Assembly: GCA_027038695.1 (NCBI GenBank)
Contig: JALWHA010000275.1
Span: 1-7,974 of the forward strand
Direction of reading: 5' to 3'
Source of the DNA: Acidobacteriota bacterium
GTDB taxonomy: Bacteria; Acidobacteriota; Holophagae; Thermotomaculales; Thermotomaculaceae
DNA: 7,974 nt
Below the pieces are notes generated by a model, which was not told the origin of the DNA, made no database searches, and saw only the letters and a program-made list of their open reading frames with translations. A program made the translations under genes and the position numbers. Of this stretch, positions 1 through 6,179 are shown one piece after another. How positions within the stretch are numbered: position 1 is the stretch's first letter; each line of letters begins with the position of its first letter.

Positions 1-474
1 CGCATCCCCTATAATATGAAAGTATTTATCCATATCGACAACTTGATTTGAATCGACAATAACTACCTTTCTCCTGCTCTTCACCAATAACTCCGCAATT
101 TTAGACCCATTCTCCCCGAACCCGCATATTATTGTGTGATTACTTAACTTTTTAATCTCTTTTTCCATTTTTCTTCCCTTCATGTACTCTATCAACCCGC
201 CTTCAACAAAAAAGGCGGAAAAAGAAGAGATGGTATAGCCTATTAACCCTACCCCCATCAATATCAAAAAGATTGTAAAGATCTTTCCTTTTGCATCTAA
301 ATCTATTACCTCTCTAAAACCTACCGTTGTGAGAGTAATGACCGTCATATAAAAGGAATCTAACAAACTCGCCTTTTCAAGCAAAACATATCCTGAAGTC
401 CCTATTGAGAGAATAATAAATAAAATAAGAACCGGTAAATATAAAACCGATAAAAAACTCTTTTTAAAAGTCAT
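1..474 (-). CDS. Two-TM potassium channel with RCK/TrkA-N domain, partial (C-terminus beyond left edge)
   Basis: My translation from the ATG at 474 gives 158 codons with no stop, running off the left edge. Residues about 7-30 form a first membrane helix. A pore helix and filter follow at 41-55, then a second membrane helix at about 65-90. A Rossmann RCK/TrkA-N domain begins near 113, with the GFGENG nucleotide-binding loop at 118-123 and an acidic residue (D141) ending the second strand. This is the MthK/Kch layout: a K+-selective pore in the inner membrane gated by a cytoplasmic ligand-binding domain. The filter reads T50-V-G-F-R54 instead of TVGYG, so the Tyr and the second Gly are replaced. 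The start overlaps the end of the preceding gene by 11 bases and has no clear Shine-Dalgarno site, which suggests translational coupling. Fold and family are fairly sure; ion selectivity is inferred. Most of the RCK domain is missing from the window. Confidence 0.88.
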   Translation of the reverse strand, partial: MTFKKSFLSVLYLPVLILFIILSIGTSGYVLLEKASLLDSFYMTVITLTTVGFREVIDLDAKGKIFTIFLILMGVGLIGYTISSFSAFFVEGGLIEYMKGRKMEKEIKKLSNHTIICGFGENGSKIAELLVKSRRKVVIVDSNQVVDMDKYFHIIGDA

Positions 475-829
475 AAATAGGCATTGTCGCTGTAGGATGC
501 ATTTTAAATTTCTTTTTCATAAAGAGAAAATCAATTTCTATATCGTAAGTCGCGGAAATCTCTACTTCACCGCGCCTCAATTGAACACGGATATCATTTC
601 TTTTTAAAGGGATATACTGCTCCCTTGCTTTCTTTAGAATCATATTGTACATTACCTCCGGCCTGTCTTTTAATTGATAGTAACTTCTTGCGGCAATATC
701 AAGGGTATCCCTCAATTCCTCGTTTTTATAAAAAGCAGGTACCAATTGAATGGAAAGATAGATAAAATACGCAAAAAGCAAAAGATAAATTAAACATCCA
801 ATTTTACTTTGTCCCTTATTCTTCAACAT
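464..829 (-). CDS. Small single-pass membrane protein of unknown function (121 aa)
   Basis: I do not recognise this gene with certainty. A positively charged N-terminus (residues 1-9) precedes one hydrophobic helix at about 11-30, so the protein is probably anchored in the inner membrane with its C-terminal domain outside. The rest alternates a helical stretch (about 35-75, rich in charged residues and Tyr) and a beta-rich end (about 79-118) with charged/hydrophobic alternation. The general shape recalls small DUF4845-like membrane proteins, but this is only a resemblance of layout. The start is supported by a GGAGG at 836-840, six bases upstream of the ATG. The gene overlaps the acyltransferase gene upstream by 14 bases and the channel gene downstream by 11, so it is probably co-translated with both. 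There is no evidence that it is a channel subunit. Confidence 0.72.
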   Translation of the reverse strand: MLKNKGQSKIGCLIYLLLFAYFIYLSIQLVPAFYKNEELRDTLDIAARSYYQLKDRPEVMYNMILKKAREQYIPLKRNDIRVQLRRGEVEISATYDIEIDFLFMKKKFKMHPTATMPIYDF

Positions 830-1577
830 ACTCGGCCTCCCCCTTTTCTATTAAAGGTTTTCCTATTATTTCCCTTAATTTATTCAAGAGCAAATTTCTA
901 TCGTCAAGAGTGTAGTTTTCAGTACTAATCGGAGGATGAATTATCACCTCAATTGTTCGTCCCGATTCAATCAAAACAGCGCCTTTAGGTTGAACATGGT
1001 CAGGCCCAATAAGGGTAACCGGCAGAATTGGTATCTTATGCTGAATAGCGGTAACAACAGGACCCTTCTTTAACTTCTTTTTAAAAAAATCCTTGTTTCT
1101 TATCCTTGTTCCGGTAATCGCCATAATATATGGATGGCGATTGAAATACCTTGAAACGTTTTCAAGAGTCTTCTTAGCATTCTGAAAGTTCTTCCTGTCA
1201 ATAGGAAAAGAATCGTAAAGCCTTAAAACAATTCCGAAAAGCGGAATCAACATAATCTCTTTTTTCATGACGGCTCTGAAAACAGGGTCAATCGCCTTTG
1301 CCATTGCATAGATATCGAAATTGCTTAAATGATTGAACGCAATAATAAAAGGAGGGCCGTCGGGGAGATTTTCTTTCCCGACAACCACAAGTTTAGTTCT
1401 TGAAACCTTTAATAAGGTTCCGCTCCATATTTTTGCAATAATATTAAAAAAGTTATTTCTCGTACCAGAAGGCAATAAGCTAACAGGAAGCAATAATAGA
1501 AGACAAAGTAATGTTACTGTTATCAAAACAAAGTTAAAAACCGTACTGTAAATTAATTTCTTCAAAAACTTAACCAT
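816..1577 (-). CDS. PlsC-like 1-acylglycerol-3-phosphate acyltransferase (LPLAT family), divergent motif III
   Basis: A 253-residue protein of normal length for the lysophospholipid acyltransferase family, which transfers a fatty acyl group to lysophosphatidic acid or a related acceptor at the inner membrane. A hydrophobic N-terminal helix (about 9-36) anchors it. Motif I is present as NHLSNFD with the catalytic His83 and Asp88 (HX4D). Motif II is seen as FPIDR (124-128) and motif IV as IPILPV (182-187). Motif III, normally FPEGTR, reads AITGTR (153-158). The Gly-Thr-Arg is kept, but the Phe-Pro-Glu part is lost and the conserved Glu becomes Thr155. No Shine-Dalgarno site precedes the ATG at 1577; instead a promoter-like -10 box lies 6 bases upstream. 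The family assignment is good. The acceptor is unknown because of the motif III change and because lipid A or ornithine-lipid acyltransferases share this fold. Confidence 0.85.
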   Translation of the reverse strand: MVKFLKKLIYSTVFNFVLITVTLLCLLLLLPVSLLPSGTRNNFFNIIAKIWSGTLLKVSRTKLVVVGKENLPDGPPFIIAFNHLSNFDIYAMAKAIDPVFRAVMKKEIMLIPLFGIVLRLYDSFPIDRKNFQNAKKTLENVSRYFNRHPYIMAITGTRIRNKDFFKKKLKKGPVVTAIQHKIPILPVTLIGPDHVQPKGAVLIESGRTIEVIIHPPISTENYTLDDRNLLLNKLREIIGKPLIEKGEAEYVEE

Positions 1578-1583
1578 GGTAGT

Positions 1584-1612
1584 ATTTTAACTTAACAAAC
1601 ATTAAAATTCAA
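1584..1612 (-). promoter_or_regulatory. Candidate sigma70-type promoter giving a leaderless acyltransferase mRNA
   Basis: On the minus strand a TTGAAT box (1607-1612) and a TAAAAT box (1584-1589) are separated by exactly 17 bases. They match the consensus at 4 of 6 and 5 of 6 positions. The -10 box ends 6 bases before the acyltransferase ATG at 1577, so transcription would start at about the A of that ATG. The missing Shine-Dalgarno site fits this. The boxes lie in the 40-base gap after the phosphate transporter stop. AT-rich gaps produce such matches by chance, so this is moderate evidence only. Confidence 0.45.
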
Positions 1613-1617
1613 TCTTA

Positions 1618-2865
1618 TTAAAGGTTTACGACATGAACAAATATGTAATAGAGCACAGCCGCCAGAACACCTGTAAAAGGCAAAGTTATCAGCCAGGAAT
1701 AAACAATGTCCCTGATAACCTTTAAATTGATACCGGCAATACCTCTCGCAAACCCTACTCCGATTACCGCACCTACAAGTGTGTGAGTGGTTGAAATAGG
1801 CAATCCCAATTTTGAACAAATAAGAATTGTAGTTGCGGCCGAAAACTCAGCGGAAAACCCTCTTGAAGGCGAAATATCCGTTATCTTTTTCCCTACCGTT
1901 TCAATTACTTTATAACCGTAAGTGGCAACCCCTATGGCAATCCCGGCACCGCCTAAAGCAAGCACCCAATTGTAAACAACCGCATTTTGTTTCACAGCTC
2001 CCTCTTTTAATACATTGACAATTGCACTTAAAGGGCCTACTGCATTAGCAACATCGTTGGAACCGTGAGCGAATGCCACATAGCAGGCGGTAATCACCTG
2101 CATAAAAGCAAATATTCCCTCAACCCTGTTGAGTTTTTGATGGTAATCGTACTCTTTATGAGATCCTACTAATTTTAGAACAAAGAAAGAAGCAACGGTA
2201 ATCAACACAAAAACGAGAAAAGAGATTTCAATAGCCCTATCCAGAGTAATAGATTTTAATTTTAAGCCTTTGTAAATTACGCTCATAGTTAAAACAAAAG
2301 CAAGCATGCCTAATAAAAAAGGCCCTTTTTTCTTTAATTCTTCCACAGGGTTTTCCTTTTGCAGTATCTTTTTACTAACAAACATAAAAATTATGTATGC
2401 GAATATCCCGCCTGCAATTGGAGAAATTATCCAGCTTAACACAATCTTTCCGACACCTGCCCACTTTACCGCACTTGTTCCCCCTGCAACAAGCCCAAAA
2501 CCAATTACCGCACCGACTATGGAGTGAGTGGTGGAAACAGGCAAGCCGTAATAGGTAGCAAGGTGAAGCCATAAAGCGGTGGCAATTAAAGCCGCTAACA
2601 TACCTAAAACAAAGTGAGACGGAATTGAAGAAAATATTGAAATATCTACCATTCCCTTTCTTATTGTCTGGGTAACATGAGAACCTACAAGGTAAGCACC
2701 TGAAAATTCAAATATGGCGGCAATCAATACTGCCTGTTTCAAAGAAATAGCCTTTGAACCGACAGAAGTCCCCATTGCATTGGCAACATCATTGGCCCCT
2801 ACATTCCATGCCATATAAAAACCGAAAACAATTGCAAGGATATAGATAATGGTGTTAAAATCCAT
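1618..2865 (-). CDS. PiT-family inorganic phosphate transporter (PHO4/SLC20-like)
   Basis: A 415-residue polytopic inner-membrane protein that imports inorganic phosphate with a cation. The family signature appears twice as an inverted duplication. GANDVANAMGT lies at 23-33 with GLPVSTTHS at 107-115; HGSNDVANAVGP lies at 267-278 with GLPISTTHT at 354-362. Both halves carry the Asn-Asp pair and the STTH loop that build the phosphate site. A hydrophilic loop at about 165-182 and another at 233-248 separate the halves. The GxNDVANAxGTSVGS form resembles Thermotoga PiT and eukaryotic SLC20 carriers more than E. coli PitA (GFNDTANA). Na+ coupling is therefore plausible but not shown. It starts 12 bases after the DUF47 stop with a GGGGGAG-type ribosome site, so the two form one operon, a common arrangement for Pit and its PhoU-like partner. 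Length and motifs are intact. Confidence 0.96.
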   Translation of the reverse strand: MDFNTIIYILAIVFGFYMAWNVGANDVANAMGTSVGSKAISLKQAVLIAAIFEFSGAYLVGSHVTQTIRKGMVDISIFSSIPSHFVLGMLAALIATALWLHLATYYGLPVSTTHSIVGAVIGFGLVAGGTSAVKWAGVGKIVLSWIISPIAGGIFAYIIFMFVSKKILQKENPVEELKKKGPFLLGMLAFVLTMSVIYKGLKLKSITLDRAIEISFLVFVLITVASFFVLKLVGSHKEYDYHQKLNRVEGIFAFMQVITACYVAFAHGSNDVANAVGPLSAIVNVLKEGAVKQNAVVYNWVLALGGAGIAIGVATYGYKVIETVGKKITDISPSRGFSAEFSAATTILICSKLGLPISTTHTLVGAVIGVGFARGIAGINLKVIRDIVYSWLITLPFTGVLAAVLYYIFVHVVNL

Positions 2866-2877
2866 ATCTCCCCCGAT

Positions 2878-3555
2878 TTATTTACTTATCATCATTCTTA
2901 TTCTGTTGCCGACCTTCTCACTTAAATTCGCGATATCGCCGAATTTATTGAATATCTTCGGCCAGAGAAAAATCTCGGAGCATTTAAGTTTGTCCTCTAT
3001 TTCAAAAACCTTTTTTGCTAATTCTCTTTGAACTATGTCGCATTCATGCTCCTTTTCGCCTAACTTATCAATCATTTCAAAAATATTGTTTACTTCCGGG
3101 CCGCCGAATGCGCTCTCAAAAGCCACATCCATCTCGCATACAACATCGTATAACTGCTCAAATGTTTCCATCACCTTTCCCTTAAACTCGGCAAGCAAAG
3201 GCTTAAATTCATCAGGAATTTTCAAATCTTTAAGGGTTAATAAAGCGGCAAAATCCTCCGCAGTGTCAGCAATTGCATCCTGGCTTGCCAGAACCGATAA
3301 AATAGTCTGTTTGTTAAACGGGAGAAAAATTGTGGTACTTATCCCGTTTCTCAATTCGTTTTTGATAATATCAACCTCATGTTCCAATTTGGATACCTCT
3401 TTCGCATACTCTTCCAGTTGTTTGTGCTCGGCACCTGCTATCAAAAGGTCCACCATTTCCGAAGCCTTTACCACACATTCTTTAATTTTTTCAATCTGCT
3501 GTTTCAAAGGTGAAAAAGGAGATTTGCTAAAAATCTCAAAGATTGAAACGCTCAT
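2878..3555 (-). CDS. DUF47/PhoU-like phosphate transport regulator (TIGR00153 type)
   Basis: A 225-residue, almost entirely helical cytoplasmic protein of the DUF47 (PhoU_div) family, which accompanies Pit transporters and is thought to control them. Acidic metal-binding style segments characteristic of PhoU folds are visible: LEHEVDIIKNELR (57-69), DAIADTAED (93-101), EKEHECDIVQREL (167-179) and the C-terminal DIANLSEKVGNRIR (207-220). The ATG at 3555 is chosen because GGAGGG lies 4 bases upstream and because MSVSIFEIF matches the usual N-terminus of the family. The longer open frame to 3630 would translate through the terminator of the upstream operon and adds an unrelated hydrophobic stretch. 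The next gene is the phosphate transporter, 12 bases downstream. The regulatory role is family knowledge and inference; no DNA-binding domain is present. Confidence 0.93.
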   Translation of the reverse strand: MSVSIFEIFSKSPFSPLKQQIEKIKECVVKASEMVDLLIAGAEHKQLEEYAKEVSKLEHEVDIIKNELRNGISTTIFLPFNKQTILSVLASQDAIADTAEDFAALLTLKDLKIPDEFKPLLAEFKGKVMETFEQLYDVVCEMDVAFESAFGGPEVNNIFEMIDKLGEKEHECDIVQRELAKKVFEIEDKLKCSEIFLWPKIFNKFGDIANLSEKVGNRIRMMISK

Positions 3556-3559
3556 ATTT

Positions 3560-3565
3560 CCCTCC
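3560..3565 (-). promoter_or_regulatory. Ribosome binding site deciding the DUF47 start
   Basis: GGAGGG on the minus strand ends 4 bases before the ATG at 3555. It supports this start over the open frame that extends to 3630. Confidence 0.8.
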
Positions 3566-3576
3566 AAAATAGTATT

Positions 3577-3605
3577 AAAAAAAATCCCCTCAAAAATGAG
3601 GGGAT
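3577..3605 (-). terminator. Intrinsic terminator of the carbamate kinase-DUF1015 operon
   Basis: Read on the minus strand, ATCCCCTC (3598-3605) pairs perfectly with GAGGGGAT (3584-3591) around a six-base loop; the closing A-T pair may extend the stem to nine with a four-base loop. A run of eight T follows (3577-3584, sharing its first T with the stem). It begins 6 bases after the DUF1015 stop codon. This is a textbook rho-independent terminator acting on leftward transcription. Only about 20 bases separate its T-run from the DUF47 start, so some read-through, or a promoter overlapping the end of DUF1015, must supply the phosphate operon. I see no convincing promoter there. Confidence 0.93.
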
Positions 3606-3610
3606 AAATA

Positions 3611-4849
3611 TTAATCCAATAAATGCACAATCAAACCGCTTCTCAACTTAGGCTCAAACCATGTTGATTTTGGCGGCATTACCTGACCTGCATCCGCAAT
3701 ATTCATTAACTGTTCAACAGTAGTGGGGTACATTGAAAAAGCCACCGCATAATCGCCTGAATTTACTAATTTCTCAAGTTCTCCCGTTCCTCTAATGCCT
3801 CCTATAAAGGTTATCCTTTCCGACTTTCTCGGGTTTTCTATGCCTAAAATAGGCGACAAAAGATACTCCTGCAAAATGTAAACATCAAGAGATTTAACGG
3901 GGTCATTATCATCTACAACGTTAGCCTTAGGGGTTAAAGTGTACCATTCCCCGTTAAGATACATGGAAATTTCATGAACCTTTGACGGATCTTTTACACC
4001 TGTTTTTTCAACATTGAAATTCTCTTTTACCTTCTCAAAGAAACCTTCTTTGGTTAATCCGTTTAAGTCTTTTACCGCCCTATTATAAGGCAATATCTGT
4101 AACTGATTATCAGGAAAGTAAACAGCAAGAAAGTAATTGTACTCTTCTTCCCCCGTGTGATTTGGGTTTTCTTTTTTTCTCCATTCCCTTACCTTTGCTC
4201 CCGATGCCGAACGGTGATGGCCGTCCGCAATGTAAACAAAAGGTATTTCTTCAAATTTCGATTTAAGGGTATCAATAATCCCTTTGTCTTTGATAACCCA
4301 GAAAGTATGAATTACCCCGTCGTCGGAAGTAAAGTGGTATTCAGGCTTTCCCTCTGTAACCTTTTCAATCACACCGTCAACCTCTTTTTGTGCCTTGTAA
4401 GTAAGAAAAACAGGCCCCGTGTTTGCGTTTGTAGTGTACACGTGTTTAATTCTGTCTTTTTCTTTATCTTCCCTTGTAAATTCATGCTTTTTAATCCTAT
4501 CTTCAAAGTAATCGTCGGCCCATGCGCAGGCAACAAGGCCTGTCTGAACGTGGTCACCCATCTGTTGCCTGTAAACGTAGAGATATTCATCTTTATCCTG
4601 AACAAGGTAGCCTTCTTTGATTAACCTTTCAAGATTCTCTTTCGCTTTTTGATAAACCCTCTCGTCATATATATGGACGGAAGGATCAAGGTCTATCTCC
4701 GGCCTCACAACATGAAGAAAAGAAAGAGGCTTATCTTTTGCCATATCCCTCGCCTCTTCGGTATTCACAACGTCATAGGGAGGAGATGCTATCTTGTCAA
4801 CATAATTCTTATCAGGCCTGACGCCCTTAAAAGGCTTTATCCTAACCAT
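3611..4849 (-). CDS. DUF1015 family protein (COG4198), function unknown
   Basis: A 412-residue protein of full family length. Recognisable DUF1015 marks are the N-terminal IKPFKGVRP (4-12), SPPYDVV (22-28), a charged KHEFTREDKEKDRIKH segment (121-136) and the invariant-looking IADGHHR (207-213). The DGHHR box resembles the GEHR/GCHR boxes of the ParB/sulfiredoxin superfamily, which includes the small-molecule serine kinase SerK. That likeness is my inference, not a demonstrated function. From memory, DUF1015 genes occur near serine biosynthesis genes in some Clostridia, but none is visible here. No signal peptide or membrane segment is present, so it is cytosolic. GGAGG at 4855-4859 lies 5 bases before the ATG. 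The gene follows the GTPase stop by 13 bases and is the last gene before a strong terminator, so it belongs to the carbamate kinase operon. Confidence 0.9.
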   Translation of the reverse strand: MVRIKPFKGVRPDKNYVDKIASPPYDVVNTEEARDMAKDKPLSFLHVVRPEIDLDPSVHIYDERVYQKAKENLERLIKEGYLVQDKDEYLYVYRQQMGDHVQTGLVACAWADDYFEDRIKKHEFTREDKEKDRIKHVYTTNANTGPVFLTYKAQKEVDGVIEKVTEGKPEYHFTSDDGVIHTFWVIKDKGIIDTLKSKFEEIPFVYIADGHHRSASGAKVREWRKKENPNHTGEEEYNYFLAVYFPDNQLQILPYNRAVKDLNGLTKEGFFEKVKENFNVEKTGVKDPSKVHEISMYLNGEWYTLTPKANVVDDNDPVKSLDVYILQEYLLSPILGIENPRKSERITFIGGIRGTGELEKLVNSGDYAVAFSMYPTTVEQLMNIADAGQVMPPKSTWFEPKLRSGLIVHLLD

Positions 4850-4862
4850 TTAAGCCTCCGTT

Positions 4863-6179
4863 TTATTTTATTTTATCCTTTAATAACTCTTTAAGAGTAG
4901 GCATTCCTATCTCCTGAAGTTCATAGTAAACCCTTGTGGAAGGCTTATTGATGTTGATAACCCTTCTCAAATCAATAGGGGTACCTATTACAACTGAATC
5001 GCAGTCTGCAGCGTTAATGGTTTCTTCAAGGTCTTTTATCTGCTGTTCGCTGTAACCCATTGCAGGAAGAAGAATCCCGATATCAGGGTATTTTTGATAA
5101 GTATATTCAATTTTACCGACAGCCCACGGCCTCGGGTCAACAAGTTCTTCAGCACCGAATTTTTCAGCGGCAACCGTTCCCGCGCCGTACTCCATACCTC
5201 CGTGGGTCAAAGTGGGACCGTCTTCTACAACAAGAACCCTTTTACCCTCAATTACTGACGGGTCTTCAACAAAGATCGGAGATGCGGCTTCAACAATCTT
5301 TGCTTCAGGATTCAACATCCTGATATTCTGCCTTACTTCATCAATGTCAAAGTAATCGGCGGTATCAACCTTGTTTATTACCACTATATCAGCAAGGTGA
5401 ACATTTGCTTCGCCGGGATAGTATTCAAGTTCATGGCCCGGCCTGTGCGGGTCGGCAACGGTAATCATTAGATCAGGTTTGTAAAACGGCATATCGTTGT
5501 TTCCGCCGTCCCAAACAATAACATCAGCCTCTTTCTCCGCTTCCCTTAATATCGCTTCATAGTCAACCCCTGCATAAACAACAATTCCTTTGGCTATATG
5601 AGGCTCATACTCTTCCATTTCCTCAATTGTACATTTGTGTTTATGCAAGTCTTCAATCGTCTCAAACCTCTGAACCTTCTGTGCTTCAAGGTCGCCGTAA
5701 GGCATCGGGTGCCTGATAGCAACAACCTTTTTACCCATACTCTGCAAAATATCGCAAACCCTTCTTGTTGTCTGGCTCTTTCCGCAACCTGTTCTGACCG
5801 CACAAACGGCAACTACCGGTTTTGACGACTTTAACATTGTTCTGTGTCCGCCCATAACCATAAAGTCCGCACCTGCGGCATTTACGAGAGCACTTTTATG
5901 CATTACATATTCATAAGGCACATCTGAATATGCAAAAACCACAAGTTCAACATTGAATTTCTCTATAAGTTGAGGCAAATCTTCTTCAGCAAAAATAGGA
6001 ATCCCGACAGGATAAAGTTTGCCTGCTAATGATGCCGGGTATACCCTGCCTGCAATATCGGGGATCTGAGTCGCGGTAAACCCCACTACGTTATACTCCT
6101 CGTTATCCCTGAAAAAACAATTAAAATTGTGAAAATCCCTTCCTGCTGCACCCATGATAATAACATTGGTCTTTTTCAT
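4863..6179 (-). CDS. COG2403-type P-loop GTPase (often annotated cyclic 2,3-diphosphoglycerate synthase)
   Basis: A 438-residue cytosolic protein. Residues 5-110 form a Rossmann-like domain opening with VIIMGAAGRDFHNFN, a typical start for this family. A P-loop NTPase domain follows: VRTGCGKS (128-135) with Lys134 and Ser135, a Walker B-like IVWDGGNND (221-229), a conserved ADPHRPGHE (242-250) and the guanine-specificity NKVD (269-272). Residues about 360-430 form a further alpha/beta region. The first Gly of GxxxxGKS is Val128. NKVD points to GTP. Family members are labelled cyclic 2,3-diphosphoglycerate synthase by automatic pipelines, after the methanogen enzyme that makes a heat-protective solute. 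I see nothing in this operon that supports that role. Translation is coupled to the transcarbamylase-like gene by a TAATG overlap, with a GGAGGAGGAG site inside that gene's last codons. Family assignment is strong; the biochemical role is open. Confidence 0.9.
   Translation of the reverse strand: MKKTNVIIMGAAGRDFHNFNCFFRDNEEYNVVGFTATQIPDIAGRVYPASLAGKLYPVGIPIFAEEDLPQLIEKFNVELVVFAYSDVPYEYVMHKSALVNAAGADFMVMGGHRTMLKSSKPVVAVCAVRTGCGKSQTTRRVCDILQSMGKKVVAIRHPMPYGDLEAQKVQRFETIEDLHKHKCTIEEMEEYEPHIAKGIVVYAGVDYEAILREAEKEADVIVWDGGNNDMPFYKPDLMITVADPHRPGHELEYYPGEANVHLADIVVINKVDTADYFDIDEVRQNIRMLNPEAKIVEAASPIFVEDPSVIEGKRVLVVEDGPTLTHGGMEYGAGTVAAEKFGAEELVDPRPWAVGKIEYTYQKYPDIGILLPAMGYSEQQIKDLEETINAADCDSVVIGTPIDLRRVININKPSTRVYYELQEIGMPTLKELLKDKIK

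Noticed and set aside
1592..1819. 75-codon Cys-rich minus-strand frame resembling a metal-binding peptide
   Set aside because: Out-of-frame shadow of the phosphate transporter 3' end; the Cys content comes from shifted reading of Ala/Val/Gly codons.
3035..3607. 190-codon open frame on the plus strand
   Set aside because: Lies wholly antisense to the clear DUF47 gene and crosses the terminator; Ser-rich composition typical of a reverse-frame shadow, with no recognisable domain.
3556..3630. 25-residue N-terminal extension of DUF47
   Set aside because: It would run through the terminator hairpin of the upstream operon. The ATG at 3555 has a good ribosome site and a family-like N-terminus.
4157..4624. 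155-codon open frame on the plus strand
   Set aside because: Antisense to the DUF1015 gene, which has full family motifs; the frame has no domain and no ribosome site that I can see.
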